Assembly: GCF_004768545.1 (NCBI RefSeq)
Contig: NZ_CP038634.1
Span: 1-64,000 of the forward strand
Reading direction: 5' to 3'
Origin: Cupriavidus oxalaticus
Lineage (GTDB): Bacteria; Pseudomonadota; Gammaproteobacteria; Burkholderiales; Burkholderiaceae
DNA length: 64,000 nt
Part shown: one piece after another, positions 55,470 through 63,866 of the stretch
Position numbering within the stretch: position 1 is the stretch's first letter
How the letters are laid out: each line of letters opens with the position of its first letter
Position numbers and translations under genes: made by a program
Notes under the pieces: generated by a model
The model's input: the letters and a program-made list of their open reading frames with translations, nothing else
Databases searched by the model: none
What the model was told of the DNA's origin: nothing

Positions 55470-56738
55470 ATGCGTGAAATAAAGTATCAGGCCGGCGTGA
55501 TCGATCCGCTCAACAAGGCGCTGGGGCGGCTGGAGGCCCCGCTGGCCCCGGACGCCGCCCACACCGGCTGGAGCCTGCTGCAGGAAGAACTGAGCCTGCC
55601 GGCCGCGGTGCTTTACGAAGACCGGCTTGCGCACAACCTGGAATGGATGCGCCGCTTCATGGGCGAGTACGGCGTGCAGCTTGCGCCGCACGGCAAAACC
55701 ACCATGGCACCCAAGCTGTTCGCGCGCCAGCTTGGCGCCGGCGCGTGGGGCATCACGCTGGCAACCGCGCACCAGACCGCCGCGGCGCATGCGCACGGCG
55801 TCAAGCGGGTGCTGATGGCCAACCAGCTGGTGGGCCGCCGCAACATGGAAATCATTGCGGACCTCCTGCGCGACGATCCGGGCTTCGAGTTCTTCGCGCT
55901 GGTGGACTCCGCCGCGCTGGTCGACCAGCTCGGCAAGTTCTTCAAGGAGCGCGGCCAGACGCTGCAGGTGCTGCTGGAGCTGGGCGTGGCGGGCGGGCGC
56001 ACCGGCGTGCGCGACGACGCGCAGCAACAGGCCGTGCTCGACGCGCTGGCGCGCTGGCCGCAGGCGCTGTCGCTGGCGGGTGTCGAGATCTATGAAGGCG
56101 TGCTGAAGGAAGAGGCCGATATCCGCGCCTTCCTGCAGCGCACCGTGGCGGTGACGCGGCAGCTGGCGCAGCAGGGCCGCTTCGGCCGCAGCCCGGTGGT
56201 GATGTCGGGCGCGGGCTCGGCCTGGTATGACGTGGTTGCCGAGGAATTCGCGCGCACCGACATCGGCACGCCGATCGACATCGTGCTGCGTCCCGGCTGC
56301 TACCTGACCCATGACGTGGGCATCTATCGCGCCGCGCAGCAGCGCATCCTGGCCAGCAACCCGGTCGCGCAGACGATGCGCGAGGGCCTGCTGCCGGCGC
56401 TGCAGCTATGGGCCTACGTGCAGTCGATCCCCGAGCCGGACCGCGTCATCATCGGCATGGGCAAGCGCGATGCTGCCTTCGATGCCGGCATGCCGACTCC
56501 CGCGCAGCTGTACCGCCCGGGCAGCGAGGCGCCGGTCGACGTGCCCGCGCACTGGGAAGTGACCGGCATGATGGACCAGCACGCCTACCTGCAAATCAAG
56601 CCGGGCGACGACATCCAGGTCGGCGACATGGTCGCCTTCGATATCTCGCACCCTTGCCTGACCTTCGACAAGTGGCGCCATATCCCGGTGCTGGATCATG
56701 ACCTGCGCGTGATCGACATTGTGCAAACCTTCTTCTGA
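55470..56738 (+). CDS. PLP-dependent D-amino-acid dehydratase/deaminase (D-glucosaminate dehydratase candidate)
   Basis: A 422-residue fold-type III PLP enzyme of the alanine-racemase-N / D-serine-dehydratase-like family. The PLP lysine is in LAPHGKTTMAPKLFARQ. The C-terminal metal-site motif ISHPCLTFDKW supplies the His-x-Cys pair. The start at 55470 has AGGGTG 9 bases upstream (GTG 55458 and ATG 55461 are less well spaced). Database labels are usually amino acid deaminase or D-threonine aldolase. With a KDG kinase and KDPG aldolase downstream, conversion of D-glucosaminate to 2-keto-3-deoxygluconate plus ammonia is the better fit. Confidence 0.85.
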   Translation: MREIKYQAGVIDPLNKALGRLEAPLAPDAAHTGWSLLQEELSLPAAVLYEDRLAHNLEWMRRFMGEYGVQLAPHGKTTMAPKLFARQLGAGAWGITLATAHQTAAAHAHGVKRVLMANQLVGRRNMEIIADLLRDDPGFEFFALVDSAALVDQLGKFFKERGQTLQVLLELGVAGGRTGVRDDAQQQAVLDALARWPQALSLAGVEIYEGVLKEEADIRAFLQRTVAVTRQLAQQGRFGRSPVVMSGAGSAWYDVVAEEFARTDIGTPIDIVLRPGCYLTHDVGIYRAAQQRILASNPVAQTMREGLLPALQLWAYVQSIPEPDRVIIGMGKRDAAFDAGMPTPAQLYRPGSEAPVDVPAHWEVTGMMDQHAYLQIKPGDDIQVGDMVAFDISHPCLTFDKWRHIPVLDHDLRVIDIVQTFF

Positions 56739-56751
56739 GGCGGGCCACCCC

Positions 56752-57690
56752 ATGAGCATCGATATCCTGGCCTACGGCGAGCCGCTGGTGGAGTTCAACC
56801 AGCAGCCCGACGATCCCGACCGCTACCTGCAGGGCTTTGGTGGCGATACCTCCAACTTCTGCATCGCCGCGGCGCGGCAGGGCGCCAGCACCGGCTATAT
56901 CAGCGCGGTGGGCGCCGATACCTTCGGCGAGCGCCTGCGCGCGCTGTGGACGCAGGAGCGGGTCGATACGCGCTACGTCCACGTGGACCCGTCCGCGCCG
57001 ACCGGCGTCTACTTTGTCTCGCACGACAACCACGGCCACCGCTTCGACTACCTGCGCGAAGGTTCCGCCGCTAGCCGCTACCAGCATGAGCAACTGCCGC
57101 TGGGCGCGATCGCCGCGGCGCGCTATCTGCACCTGTCGGGCATCAGCCTGGCCATCAGCACCAGCGCCTGCGATGCGGGCCTGGCGGCGATGGAGCATGC
57201 GCGCAAGGCCGGCACCAAAGTCACGCTCGACACCAACCTGCGCCTGCGGCTGTGGTCGCTGGCGCGCGCGCGCGGCATCATGCGCGAAGCGTTCGCGCTG
57301 ACCGACGTGTGCCTGCCCAGCTGGGACGACATCACCGTGCTGACGGGGCTGGACGACCGCGATGCCGTCGTCGATTACCTGCTCGGCTGCGGCATCGGCC
57401 TGGTGGCGCTCAAGCTGGGCGAGGAGGGCGCTTACGTGGCCACGCCCGAGTCGCGCACGCTGGTGGCGCCGTATCCGGTCAAGCCGGTCGATGCCACCGG
57501 TGCCGGCGATTGCTTTGGCGGCAGCTTCGTCGCGCGCCTGGCGGCGGGCGCCGACCCGTTCGAGGCCGCGCGCTACGCCAACGTGGCCGCGGCGCTGTCC
57601 ACCACCGGCTATGGCGCGGTGGCGCCGATCCCCGATGCGCAGACCGTGATGGCCCGGCTGGCCGAATCGGTTTCGGTGATTGGCGGCTGA
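56752..57690 (+). CDS. kdgK: 2-dehydro-3-deoxygluconokinase (PfkB family)
   Basis: A 312-residue sugar kinase phosphorylating 2-keto-3-deoxygluconate to KDPG. PfkB features are an N-terminal ILAYGEPLVEFNQQ, GGDTSNFCIAAARQGAS, TLDTNLRLRLW and the C-terminal signature DATGAGDCFGGSFVARL with the catalytic Asp. It starts 13 bp after the dehydratase gene. It is followed 64 bp later by the aldolase gene, completing the lower pathway. Confidence 0.9.
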   Translation: MSIDILAYGEPLVEFNQQPDDPDRYLQGFGGDTSNFCIAAARQGASTGYISAVGADTFGERLRALWTQERVDTRYVHVDPSAPTGVYFVSHDNHGHRFDYLREGSAASRYQHEQLPLGAIAAARYLHLSGISLAISTSACDAGLAAMEHARKAGTKVTLDTNLRLRLWSLARARGIMREAFALTDVCLPSWDDITVLTGLDDRDAVVDYLLGCGIGLVALKLGEEGAYVATPESRTLVAPYPVKPVDATGAGDCFGGSFVARLAAGADPFEAARYANVAAALSTTGYGAVAPIPDAQTVMARLAESVSVIGG

Positions 57691-57754
57691 GCGGCGGCTA
57701 AGCCGGCTGCATTCCCTGACTTTGCTTTCCTGAACCCTTTATCCCGAGACCGAC

Positions 57755-58399
57755 ATGCAAAACCAGACTTCCCCGCTGCTCCCCCTGCTGGCCGATGTGC
57801 CGGTGATCCCCGTGCTGGAATTCCATTCGGTGGATGAGGCCCTGCACGTCAGCGAGGCGCTGGTCACCGGCGGCCTGCCGCTGCTTGAGATCACGCTGCG
57901 CACGCCGGTCGCGCTGGAAGCCATCAAGGCCGTGGCCGTCGCGCTGCCGCAGGCGTACGTGGGCGCCGGCACGGTCCTGACGGTCGAGCAGCTGCATGCC
58001 GTGCGCGATGCCGGCGCCAAATTTGCCGTGTCGCCCGGCCTGACCCCGTCGCTGGCGCAGGGCGCGCAGGGCGCGGGGATCTCGCTGTTGCCGGGCGTGG
58101 CCACGGCCAGCGAGGCCATGCTGGCGCTGGAGGCCGGCTTCACCTTCCTGAAGTTCTTCCCGGCGCAGGCGGCCGGCGGGGTGCCGATGCTCAAGTCGCT
58201 GGGCGGACCGCTGCCGCAGTTGCGCTTCTGCCCGACCGGCGGCATCGATGCCGCGCTGGCGCCGACCTACCTGGCCTTGCCCAACGTGGTGTGCGTGGGC
58301 GGGTCGTGGGTGGTGCCCAAGGACGCGGTTGCCGGCAAGGACTGGGGCCGTATCCGTTCGCTGGCCGAGCAGGCACGCGCGCTGCGCAGCAAGGGCTGA
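57755..58399 (+). CDS. eda: KDPG aldolase
   Basis: 2-dehydro-3-deoxy-6-phosphogluconate aldolase, 214 residues, cleaving KDPG to pyruvate and glyceraldehyde-3-phosphate. Features are PVIPVLEFHS, GLPLLEITLRTPVALEAI (catalytic Glu), VGAGTVLT, FAVSPGLTPSL, FLKFFPAQAAGGVPMLKSLGGP with the Schiff-base Lys, and FCPTGGI. It is the last gene of the operon, followed at once by a strong intrinsic terminator. Confidence 0.95.
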   Translation: MQNQTSPLLPLLADVPVIPVLEFHSVDEALHVSEALVTGGLPLLEITLRTPVALEAIKAVAVALPQAYVGAGTVLTVEQLHAVRDAGAKFAVSPGLTPSLAQGAQGAGISLLPGVATASEAMLALEAGFTFLKFFPAQAAGGVPMLKSLGGPLPQLRFCPTGGIDAALAPTYLALPNVVCVGGSWVVPKDAVAGKDWGRIRSLAEQARALRSKG

Positions 58400-58408
58400 G
58401 CGCAATGC

Positions 58409-58440
58409 AAAAACGGCACGCCGCGGGGCGTGCCGTTTTT
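58409..58440 (+). terminator. Rho-independent terminator after eda
   Basis: Stem AAAAACGGCACGCC / GGCGTGCCGTTTTT with loop GCGG, ending in five T residues, 9 bases after the stop. A perfect 14-bp stem including A/U pairs makes it bidirectional in principle, serving the convergent entericidin gene too. Confidence 0.93.
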
Positions 58441-58489
58441 GCTGCAGACGCGGCCAGGCCGCGTCATTGCGCGGTTGTGGCGGTCCGGC

Positions 58490-58621
58490 TTACTTGTGCC
58501 GGTCCGCCGAGCTTTCCAGCTTCTGGCCGCCGCGCTGAATGTCTTGTCCGAGTCCTGCCATCGTGTTGCAGCCAGCCAACAGGGTGGCAAACAGAACGCA
58601 CCAGATCCAACCTTTCTTCAC
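58490..58621 (-). CDS. Entericidin-like small lipoprotein
   Basis: A 43-residue lipoprotein of the entericidin A/B family. The GTG at 58621 has AAGGAG 8 bases upstream. The signal KKGWIWCVLFATLLAGC ends in the lipobox LLAGC, and the mature part NTMAGLGQDIQRGGQKLES carries the family G-x-G-x-D-I-x-x-x-G pattern. A longer frame upstream to 58741 is not a natural N-terminus. Function in the family is as an envelope lipoprotein/toxin-antidote peptide; here unknown. Confidence 0.85.
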   Translation of the reverse strand: MKKGWIWCVLFATLLAGCNTMAGLGQDIQRGGQKLESSADRHK

Positions 58622-58777
58622 GCCGGGCTCCTTTCCATTAGGTTGAGGGTTTGAGGCAGATTTTACCGCCGCTGTCAGCGCGGTTGATATCTGGTATGTG
58701 CCAATTTGTAAATCGTGCAATCGGTACAACAGCTGGTACAACAGCTGGCGCCGCTGGCGCCGCCCGGCTTGGCCGCT

Positions 58778-59300
58778 TCAGCCTGCCGGCGACAGCAGCT
58801 CGCGGGCGCGCCGCCGGATAGCGGCGTGCGTCTGCACCAGCCAGGCCGCCGGGAAAGGTTGCGCCAGCAGGTAGCCGGCGCAAGTCTGCAAAGCAATCGA
58901 GGATACCGGCGACCGGGGGCACCGCGCTGGCGGGCAGCTCGATGCACAGGCGCTCCGCGGCAATGCCGCCGGTGTCGATGGCCCGTGCCAGGGCACCGAC
59001 CATTTGCGGGCGGTGCAGCTGCGCGCTTGAGGCCAGCAGCGTAAATTGCAGCGGCGCAAACGCTTCGGAGCTGCGCACCAGCGGCAGCACGCTGTCGAGC
59101 AGCCAGCCGCCGAAGCGTTCAACCAGCCCGAGCGTTTCCAGCGCCGGCAGGAAGTCCTGCGGCGCCACGCGCCCCAGCACGGGGCTGCGCCAGCGCAGCA
59201 GTCCGGCCGGCCGCGCCGGGGCGTCCGCATCGGATGGCGCTTGTGGGCTTCCCGATGCGCCCAATGGCGTCCCGCCGGGATCGTCGGCATCTGGATACAT
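58778..59300 (-). pseudogene. EAL-domain gene with internal deletion and frameshift
   Basis: The first frame reads RWRSPVLGRVAPQDFLPALE, TLGLVERFGGWLLDSVLPLV and ERLCIELPASAVPP, the early part of a c-di-GMP phosphodiesterase EAL domain. It then jumps, in another frame, to AGYLLAQPFPAAWLVQTHAA, which resembles the end of an EAL domain. The middle with the DDFGTG and K-x-D metal/catalytic motifs (roughly 100 residues) is absent, so the product cannot be an active phosphodiesterase. Confidence 0.7.
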
Positions 59301-59585
59301 GAATCGTGCTGCGGGCGGAGGCCGTGCTGGCGGCGCTGTCCCGCGTCTCCCCGTTGTCAGTGGTCCACGTCTGGCAGGACCGCTGGCGCGGGCCGGCTGC
59401 TCTCGTCAGGCGTGACTGCGCGCGCCTGCTGCAGCGCAACGGGCTGCAAGGCCAGATCTTAAGCCAAGCCGGGGGCAAGACCTTGCAATTTGCGACAAGT
59501 TGCGGACTACGCACCTATCGTTTGACGGGGGGGCAATGTGGTGCTGGCGCTTCACTCGAAGAGGTTGCCTGAACACCGCGCGGCA

Positions 59586-60905
59586 TCAGCCGGTCGTTTC
59601 TTCTTCCGGGCCGTCTTCAGGTGGCAGGCGCGAAGCCAGCACCTTGTCGATGCGCTTGCCATCCATGTCGACAATCTCGAAGCGCCAGTCGCCCCACTCG
59701 ACGCGGTCGGCGATCTGTGGCAGCCGTCCGAGCAGCAGCAGCAGCATGCCCGACAGCGTGTGGTAGCGCTCCTTTTCTTCCTCAGGCACCTGGCGCAGCC
59801 CGATGCGGTCCTTCAGTTCGGGGATGGGGATCAGGCCGTCGAGGAGCCACGAGCCATCGTCGCGCTGCACCGCCCATTCCTCGCCGGCGGCCTCGGCCTT
59901 GAACTCGCCGGTGATGGCTTCGATCAGGTCCTGCAGCGTCACCAGCCCCAGCACCTCGCCGTATTCGTCGATGACAAAGGCCACCTGGCCGCCCGAGGCG
60001 CGGAAGTTTTCCAGCAGCTCCATCCCGGTGACGCTTTCGGGCACGAACACCGCCGGCTGCATCACTGCCATCAGGTCGGCCTCTTCGCCGCGCAGTCGGC
60101 GCGCCAGCAGCTGGCGCGCGCTGACCACGCCGACGATGTCGTGCATGCCGCCGCGCACCGCAGGGAAGCGGGAGTGGTCGGATTCCTCGATACGGCGCAG
60201 GTTTTCTTCCAGCGGTGCGTCCACGTCCAGGTAGATGACGTCGCCGCGCGGCACCATCAGCGAAGCCAGCTGGCGGTCGTCGAGGCGGAACACGTTGCGC
60301 ACCATGGTGTGCTCGTGCTGCTCGATCACGCCGGCCTCGGAGCCTTCGACCAGCAGGGCGTGGATTTCTTCCTCGGTCACGCCCGGGCCGCTGTCGGTCT
60401 TGGTGCCGAGCAGGCGCAGCACCAGCCGGGTGGAGCTCGACAGCAGCTTGACGAAGGGGGTGGACGCCACCGCGAGCCAGGAGATCGGGCGCGCCACCAG
60501 GCGCGCAATCGCTTCGGGGGCCATCTGGCCCAGGCGCTTGGGCACCAGCTCGCCCAGCACGATGGAAAAATAGGTCAGGCCCGCCACCACGATCGCGGTG
60601 GCGACGTAGCCGGCGGTGGACTCTGACATGCCAACACTGCTGTGCAGCCAGTCGCCGAAGGGCTGCGCCAGTGTCGATTCGCCGACCACGCCGTTGAGCA
60701 CGCCGATCGACGTGATGCCGATCTGCACCGTCGAAAGGAAGCGCGTGGGATCCTCGCCCAGCTTGACGGCTTCGATCGCGCCCCGGTCGCCGTTCTCGAT
60801 CTGCCGCTGCAGGCGCGCCTTGCGCGCGGTGACCAGCGCGATCTCGGACATCGCGAATACGCCGTTCAGCAAGATCAGCGCCAGTAATATGGCAATTTCC
60901 ATCAA
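59586..60905 (-). CDS. CNNM/CorC-HlyC family membrane protein
   Basis: A 439-residue protein of the hemolysin-family CNNM type, implicated in divalent cation (Mg/Co) transport. The N-terminal DUF21 membrane domain has about four TM segments (ILLALILLNGVFAMSEIAL, VATAIVVAGLTYFSIVLGELVPK). It is followed by a CBS pair (LMVPRGDVIYLDVD and VPESVTGMELLENFRASGGQVAFVID then GEVLGLVTLQDLIEAITGE) and a C-terminal CorC_HlyC domain. The arrangement and length match the family. Confidence 0.93.
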   Translation of the reverse strand: MMEIAILLALILLNGVFAMSEIALVTARKARLQRQIENGDRGAIEAVKLGEDPTRFLSTVQIGITSIGVLNGVVGESTLAQPFGDWLHSSVGMSESTAGYVATAIVVAGLTYFSIVLGELVPKRLGQMAPEAIARLVARPISWLAVASTPFVKLLSSSTRLVLRLLGTKTDSGPGVTEEEIHALLVEGSEAGVIEQHEHTMVRNVFRLDDRQLASLMVPRGDVIYLDVDAPLEENLRRIEESDHSRFPAVRGGMHDIVGVVSARQLLARRLRGEEADLMAVMQPAVFVPESVTGMELLENFRASGGQVAFVIDEYGEVLGLVTLQDLIEAITGEFKAEAAGEEWAVQRDDGSWLLDGLIPIPELKDRIGLRQVPEEEKERYHTLSGMLLLLLGRLPQIADRVEWGDWRFEIVDMDGKRIDKVLASRLPPEDGPEEETTG

Positions 60906-61085
60906 AGTGCGCGCCCTTTGCGCGCCGGGAGTTCAAAGAGGGCAAGCATACCATTCGGACTATTACAGGAAGTCGTCGCTGTGACGCCTGCGTCGCAGCG
61001 GCGGCAAGGCAATCACTGACAGGGAATTGCTGCTATTACCTGGCAGGTAGTCGCTCCCAGCACCAGGCCATGCTCTAATAAGTGC

Positions 61086-62009
61086 ATGGAAACGCTGACC
61101 CCCGCCTCCGAAACCACTCTCGACTTCCCCGGCCTGCTGCGCTACTGGCGCAGCAAGCGCGGCTACAGCCAGCTGGCGCTGTCGCTGGCCGCCGGGGTGT
61201 CGCAGCGCCACATCTCCTTCCTGGAATCCGGCCGCGCCCGCCCCAGCCGCGAAATGGTGCTGGCGCTGGCCGAGCGACTCGGCGTGCCGCTGCGCCAGCG
61301 CAACCGCATGCTGCTGGCGGGCGGCTTCGCCCCGGCCTACAGCGAGCATGCGCTGGCCTCGCCGCCGTTGCAGATGGTGCAGCAGGCGATCGCGTTGATC
61401 CTGTCCAAGCAGGAGCCGTACCCGGCCGTGGTGCTGGACCGGTTCTGGAACCTGGTCGACGCCAACCAGGCTTACCGGCGCATGCTCGATACGCTGCTCG
61501 ACGGACGCGCGCCCGCGTCGCTGGAGGACGAAGGCGGGCGGGGCGGCGGGCATGGCGGCGGTCCGCGCCGGGTCAACCTGATGCTGTCGGTGTTCGATCC
61601 ACAGGGATTGTGGCCGGTGATCGAGAACGCGCGCCAGGTCGGACGCTACCTGCTGCGGCGCGTCTGGCAGGAGTTGCAGAGCCAGGCCCACGACCAGACC
61701 GCGCGCGAGATCTTCCGGCGCATCGCCGCGTGGCATCCCGACATGGTCGGCCCCGGCGGCGCACTGCTCCCCGATGACGACGGCGCCGAAGGACCGCCGC
61801 CGCCGGTGCTGCCGGTCGTGCTGCATGCGGGCGCGTTCCGTGCGTCGCTGTTCTCGACGCTGACCACGCTTGGCATTCCGCAGGACATCACGCTGCAGGA
61901 GCTGCGCATCGAGTCCTTCTTCCCCGCCGATGAAGCCACGCGCGCCCTGTTTGAAACGCTGGGCGCCGCGCAGCCAGCGGCGCTCAGAAGCGGTAGCGCA
62001 GATAGATGA
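61086..62009 (+). CDS. XRE-family regulator with MmyB-like ligand-binding domain
   Basis: A 307-residue regulator. The N-terminal HTH is LRYWRSKRGYSQLALSLAAG then VSQRHISFLESGRARPSREM. The C-terminal part is of the MmyB-like type with VLDRFWNLVDANQAYRRML, a PAS-related fold thought to bind a small lipid or effector. A CNNM transporter is divergent upstream (180-bp gap). The last 26 bp overlap the convergent pagL gene. Confidence 0.85.
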   Translation: METLTPASETTLDFPGLLRYWRSKRGYSQLALSLAAGVSQRHISFLESGRARPSREMVLALAERLGVPLRQRNRMLLAGGFAPAYSEHALASPPLQMVQQAIALILSKQEPYPAVVLDRFWNLVDANQAYRRMLDTLLDGRAPASLEDEGGRGGGHGGGPRRVNLMLSVFDPQGLWPVIENARQVGRYLLRRVWQELQSQAHDQTAREIFRRIAAWHPDMVGPGGALLPDDDGAEGPPPPVLPVVLHAGAFRASLFSTLTTLGIPQDITLQELRIESFFPADEATRALFETLGAAQPAALRSGSADR

Positions 62010-62532
62010 CGTGGAAGCTGGTGCCAGGATTGGGCTCCTTGATGCCGGCATTGGACAGGTGCTGGAAGCGGTAGCCCGCGGTAAAGCGCCGGTCCGAGCC
62101 GAAGGTTACGCCCAGGCCCGCGTATTCCGAGAACTGGAACGCCGTGGAAATGACATGGTCGTCCGAGGTGCGCGTTCCCGTCAGCAAGCGCGGACCGACC
62201 GACAGTTCGAGGAACGGCGCCCACGCGTGCTTCCACCAGCCGATGCGGACCACCGGCGAGGCGCCGAACTCCCACAGGTCATGCGGATTGTTGTCGCTGC
62301 TGCTGTTCCAGCGCGCGATATTGACTTCCCATTGGAGGTCGATCAGCCAGCCCTGCGGATTGCCCCACGCAAAGCCTGAATCCCACAGCATGGCCATTTC
62401 GACCTTCTGCACGTGATGGGTCTCGTCGAAGCCGTAGCCCAGCTGCACGGCCGGCGCGGCGTGGGCGGTGCCGAGGCAAAGGGGGAGGGCCAGCAGGCTC
62501 GCCGCGGCGGTGTGTCGGACGACCAGCGGCAT
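61984..62532 (-). CDS. pagL: Lipid A 3-O-deacylase PagL
   Basis: A 182-residue outer-membrane beta-barrel enzyme removing the 3-O acyl chain of lipid A. It has a signal peptide (TAAASLLALPLCLGTAHA), strand-rich body, active-site FQHLSNAGI (His-x-Ser) and a following KEPNPG with the probable catalytic acid. It ends in Phe (VIYLRYRF), as barrels do. The start at 62532 is chosen; a frame to 62946 adds a non-natural N-terminus. It could alter surface charge alongside the capsule, but no regulatory site is visible. Confidence 0.87.
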   Translation of the reverse strand: MPLVVRHTAAASLLALPLCLGTAHAAPAVQLGYGFDETHHVQKVEMAMLWDSGFAWGNPQGWLIDLQWEVNIARWNSSSDNNPHDLWEFGASPVVRIGWWKHAWAPFLELSVGPRLLTGTRTSDDHVISTAFQFSEYAGLGVTFGSDRRFTAGYRFQHLSNAGIKEPNPGTSFHVIYLRYRF

Positions 62533-62899
62533 TGAGCGTGCGGCGAAGCGACGCTGCCGGTGCCCCCGACGACCGGTACGCGCTGTGGGCGCGGGAGCGA
62601 GATCGCAACAACTTGCATGGCGGTCCTGACAGGCTTCTTGGTCTTGTCGTGGCATGGGAAGCAAGGCTTGGGATGCTGCGTTGCTGTCGGACCTCGCATG
62701 GGGCGGCGCCGCAACGGGCGTCGCCACGCATGGCCGGCCTCCATACCCTATTTGTAGTACACGAGTTAGCACATTGCTGGCCCGGAGGGCGGGGCGACGA
62801 CATTTGCGTGCGTGTGCGCAACCGGTGCATGGCGGCCACATCGTGCCTTTCGTGTGCGACAATGCGGCTCGCTTTTCCCGTCTATACGAGGGCAATTCA
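62533..62899. other. Divergent intergenic region, pagL / exported protein gene
   Basis: A 367-bp gap with no gene supported on either strand. It should contain both promoters. A good ribosome site (ACGAGGG) ends it on the plus side. No palindromic operator stands out. Confidence 0.5.
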
Positions 62900-63463
62900 A
62901 TGATGTTCCGTGTTTTTGGGCATGCGGCCGCGCTGGCGGGCTGCATGTTCGGCCTGGCCGTCCCGGCCGCTCATGCCGAAGGCAGCGCCATGCCGGCCCA
63001 GCGTCCGGCCGCGGCCGCCGGCCTTTACGAGTGCCAGGCGCCGGACGCCGGCACCGTGTTCCGCTCCACGCCCAGGGAAGGCTGCCGTCTGGTGGCAGCG
63101 CCCGACCCTGGTGCACCCGACCCGCAGCGCTGGTTGCCGCTGATGGGGGCCAACGGCGTGGTCTCGTACTTCGACCAGTCGGCGACCCGGCGCCAGGGCA
63201 CGCAGGTCGGTGTCGTGCTGATGCGCAATTCACCGTCGGGGGTGATCCGCACCGCCAACGGCGAACCGATCCGCTCGTCGCTCAAGCGCATGGTGCTCGA
63301 CTGTGCCACGTCGATGTTCGCGGTGGTCGAGCAGACGCTGTACAGCAAGCGCTACGCGCGCGGCAATTCGCTCTATACGATCCGCGCGCCGCGGTACGGC
63401 ACCTTCCAGCCTGCCGGCCCCGGCACGATCGCGGGTGAACTGCTGCGCAGGCTGTGCCGCTGA
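62900..63463 (+). CDS. Exported surface-adhesin-E-like protein
   Basis: A 187-residue secreted protein: signal peptide MMFRVFGHAAALAGCMFGLA ending PAAHA, then a domain with SYFDQSATRRQGTQVGVVLM and SLKRMVLDCATSMFAVVEQT typical of the surface-adhesin protein E family, which is common as uncharacterised periplasmic proteins in betaproteobacteria. It contains three mature cysteines (YECQ, GCRL, DCAT) and a terminal LCR. Function unknown. Confidence 0.75.
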   Translation: MMFRVFGHAAALAGCMFGLAVPAAHAEGSAMPAQRPAAAAGLYECQAPDAGTVFRSTPREGCRLVAAPDPGAPDPQRWLPLMGANGVVSYFDQSATRRQGTQVGVVLMRNSPSGVIRTANGEPIRSSLKRMVLDCATSMFAVVEQTLYSKRYARGNSLYTIRAPRYGTFQPAGPGTIAGELLRRLCR

Positions 63464-63484
63464 GTTGAGGCGCTGAGTTGAGCC
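63459..63484 (+). repeat. Tandem 13-bp repeat at a stop codon
   Basis: CGCTGAGTTGAGG is followed directly by CGCTGAGTTGAGC, one mismatch at the last base. The first TGA is the stop of the preceding gene. It recalls the repeated stop codons at 44620. Confidence 0.7.
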
Positions 63485-63632
63485 GGACCCCGCCGGCGGC
63501 GCCGATGCTCCTGTCAGGGTTTGTCCCGGTCAACCGCGTGCAAACCGTCCTCGTTGATGCAAATGACCCGGCGCGAATCGCGTGCCGGTCATTGCAGGCA
63601 TTCCTACACGCAGGGCTCACGAGGAGACCGAA

Positions 63633-63866
63633 ATGAAGAAGTGGATCGTCATGCTGTCGCTGGCAATGTTCGGTGCGGGCGCGATGGCGCAGGCAACGCC
63701 GGCCACTCCGGCAACCCCCGCCACGCCGGCGGCACCGGCTGCCGACAAGGCTGCGCCGGCCAAGGCCGACGGCAAGCAGAAGGCCAAGGCCAAGAAGACC
63801 AGCGCCAAGAAAAACAAGAGCCACGCTCCCTCTACCAAGGACCCGATGACGAAGAAAGGCGCCTGA
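63633..63866 (+). CDS. Exported Lys/Ala-rich low-complexity protein
   Basis: A 77-residue protein: signal peptide MKKWIVMLSLAMFGAGAMAQ, then ATP repeats (ATPATPATPATPAAPAA) and a Lys/Ala stretch (KQKAKAKKTSAKKNKS). The Shine-Dalgarno GAGGAGA precedes the ATG at 63633. Similar small acid-shock- or histone-like periplasmic proteins occur in Burkholderiales; the role is unknown. It stands alone after 170 bp of non-coding DNA. Confidence 0.75.
   Translation: MKKWIVMLSLAMFGAGAMAQATPATPATPATPAAPAADKAAPAKADGKQKAKAKKTSAKKNKSHAPSTKDPMTKKGA

Noticed and set aside
59301..59585. Small frames between the EAL remnant and the CNNM gene
   Set aside because: Frames on both strands are Arg/Ser-rich, overlap each other and have no ribosome site. 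They are probably part of the decayed gene's upstream region.
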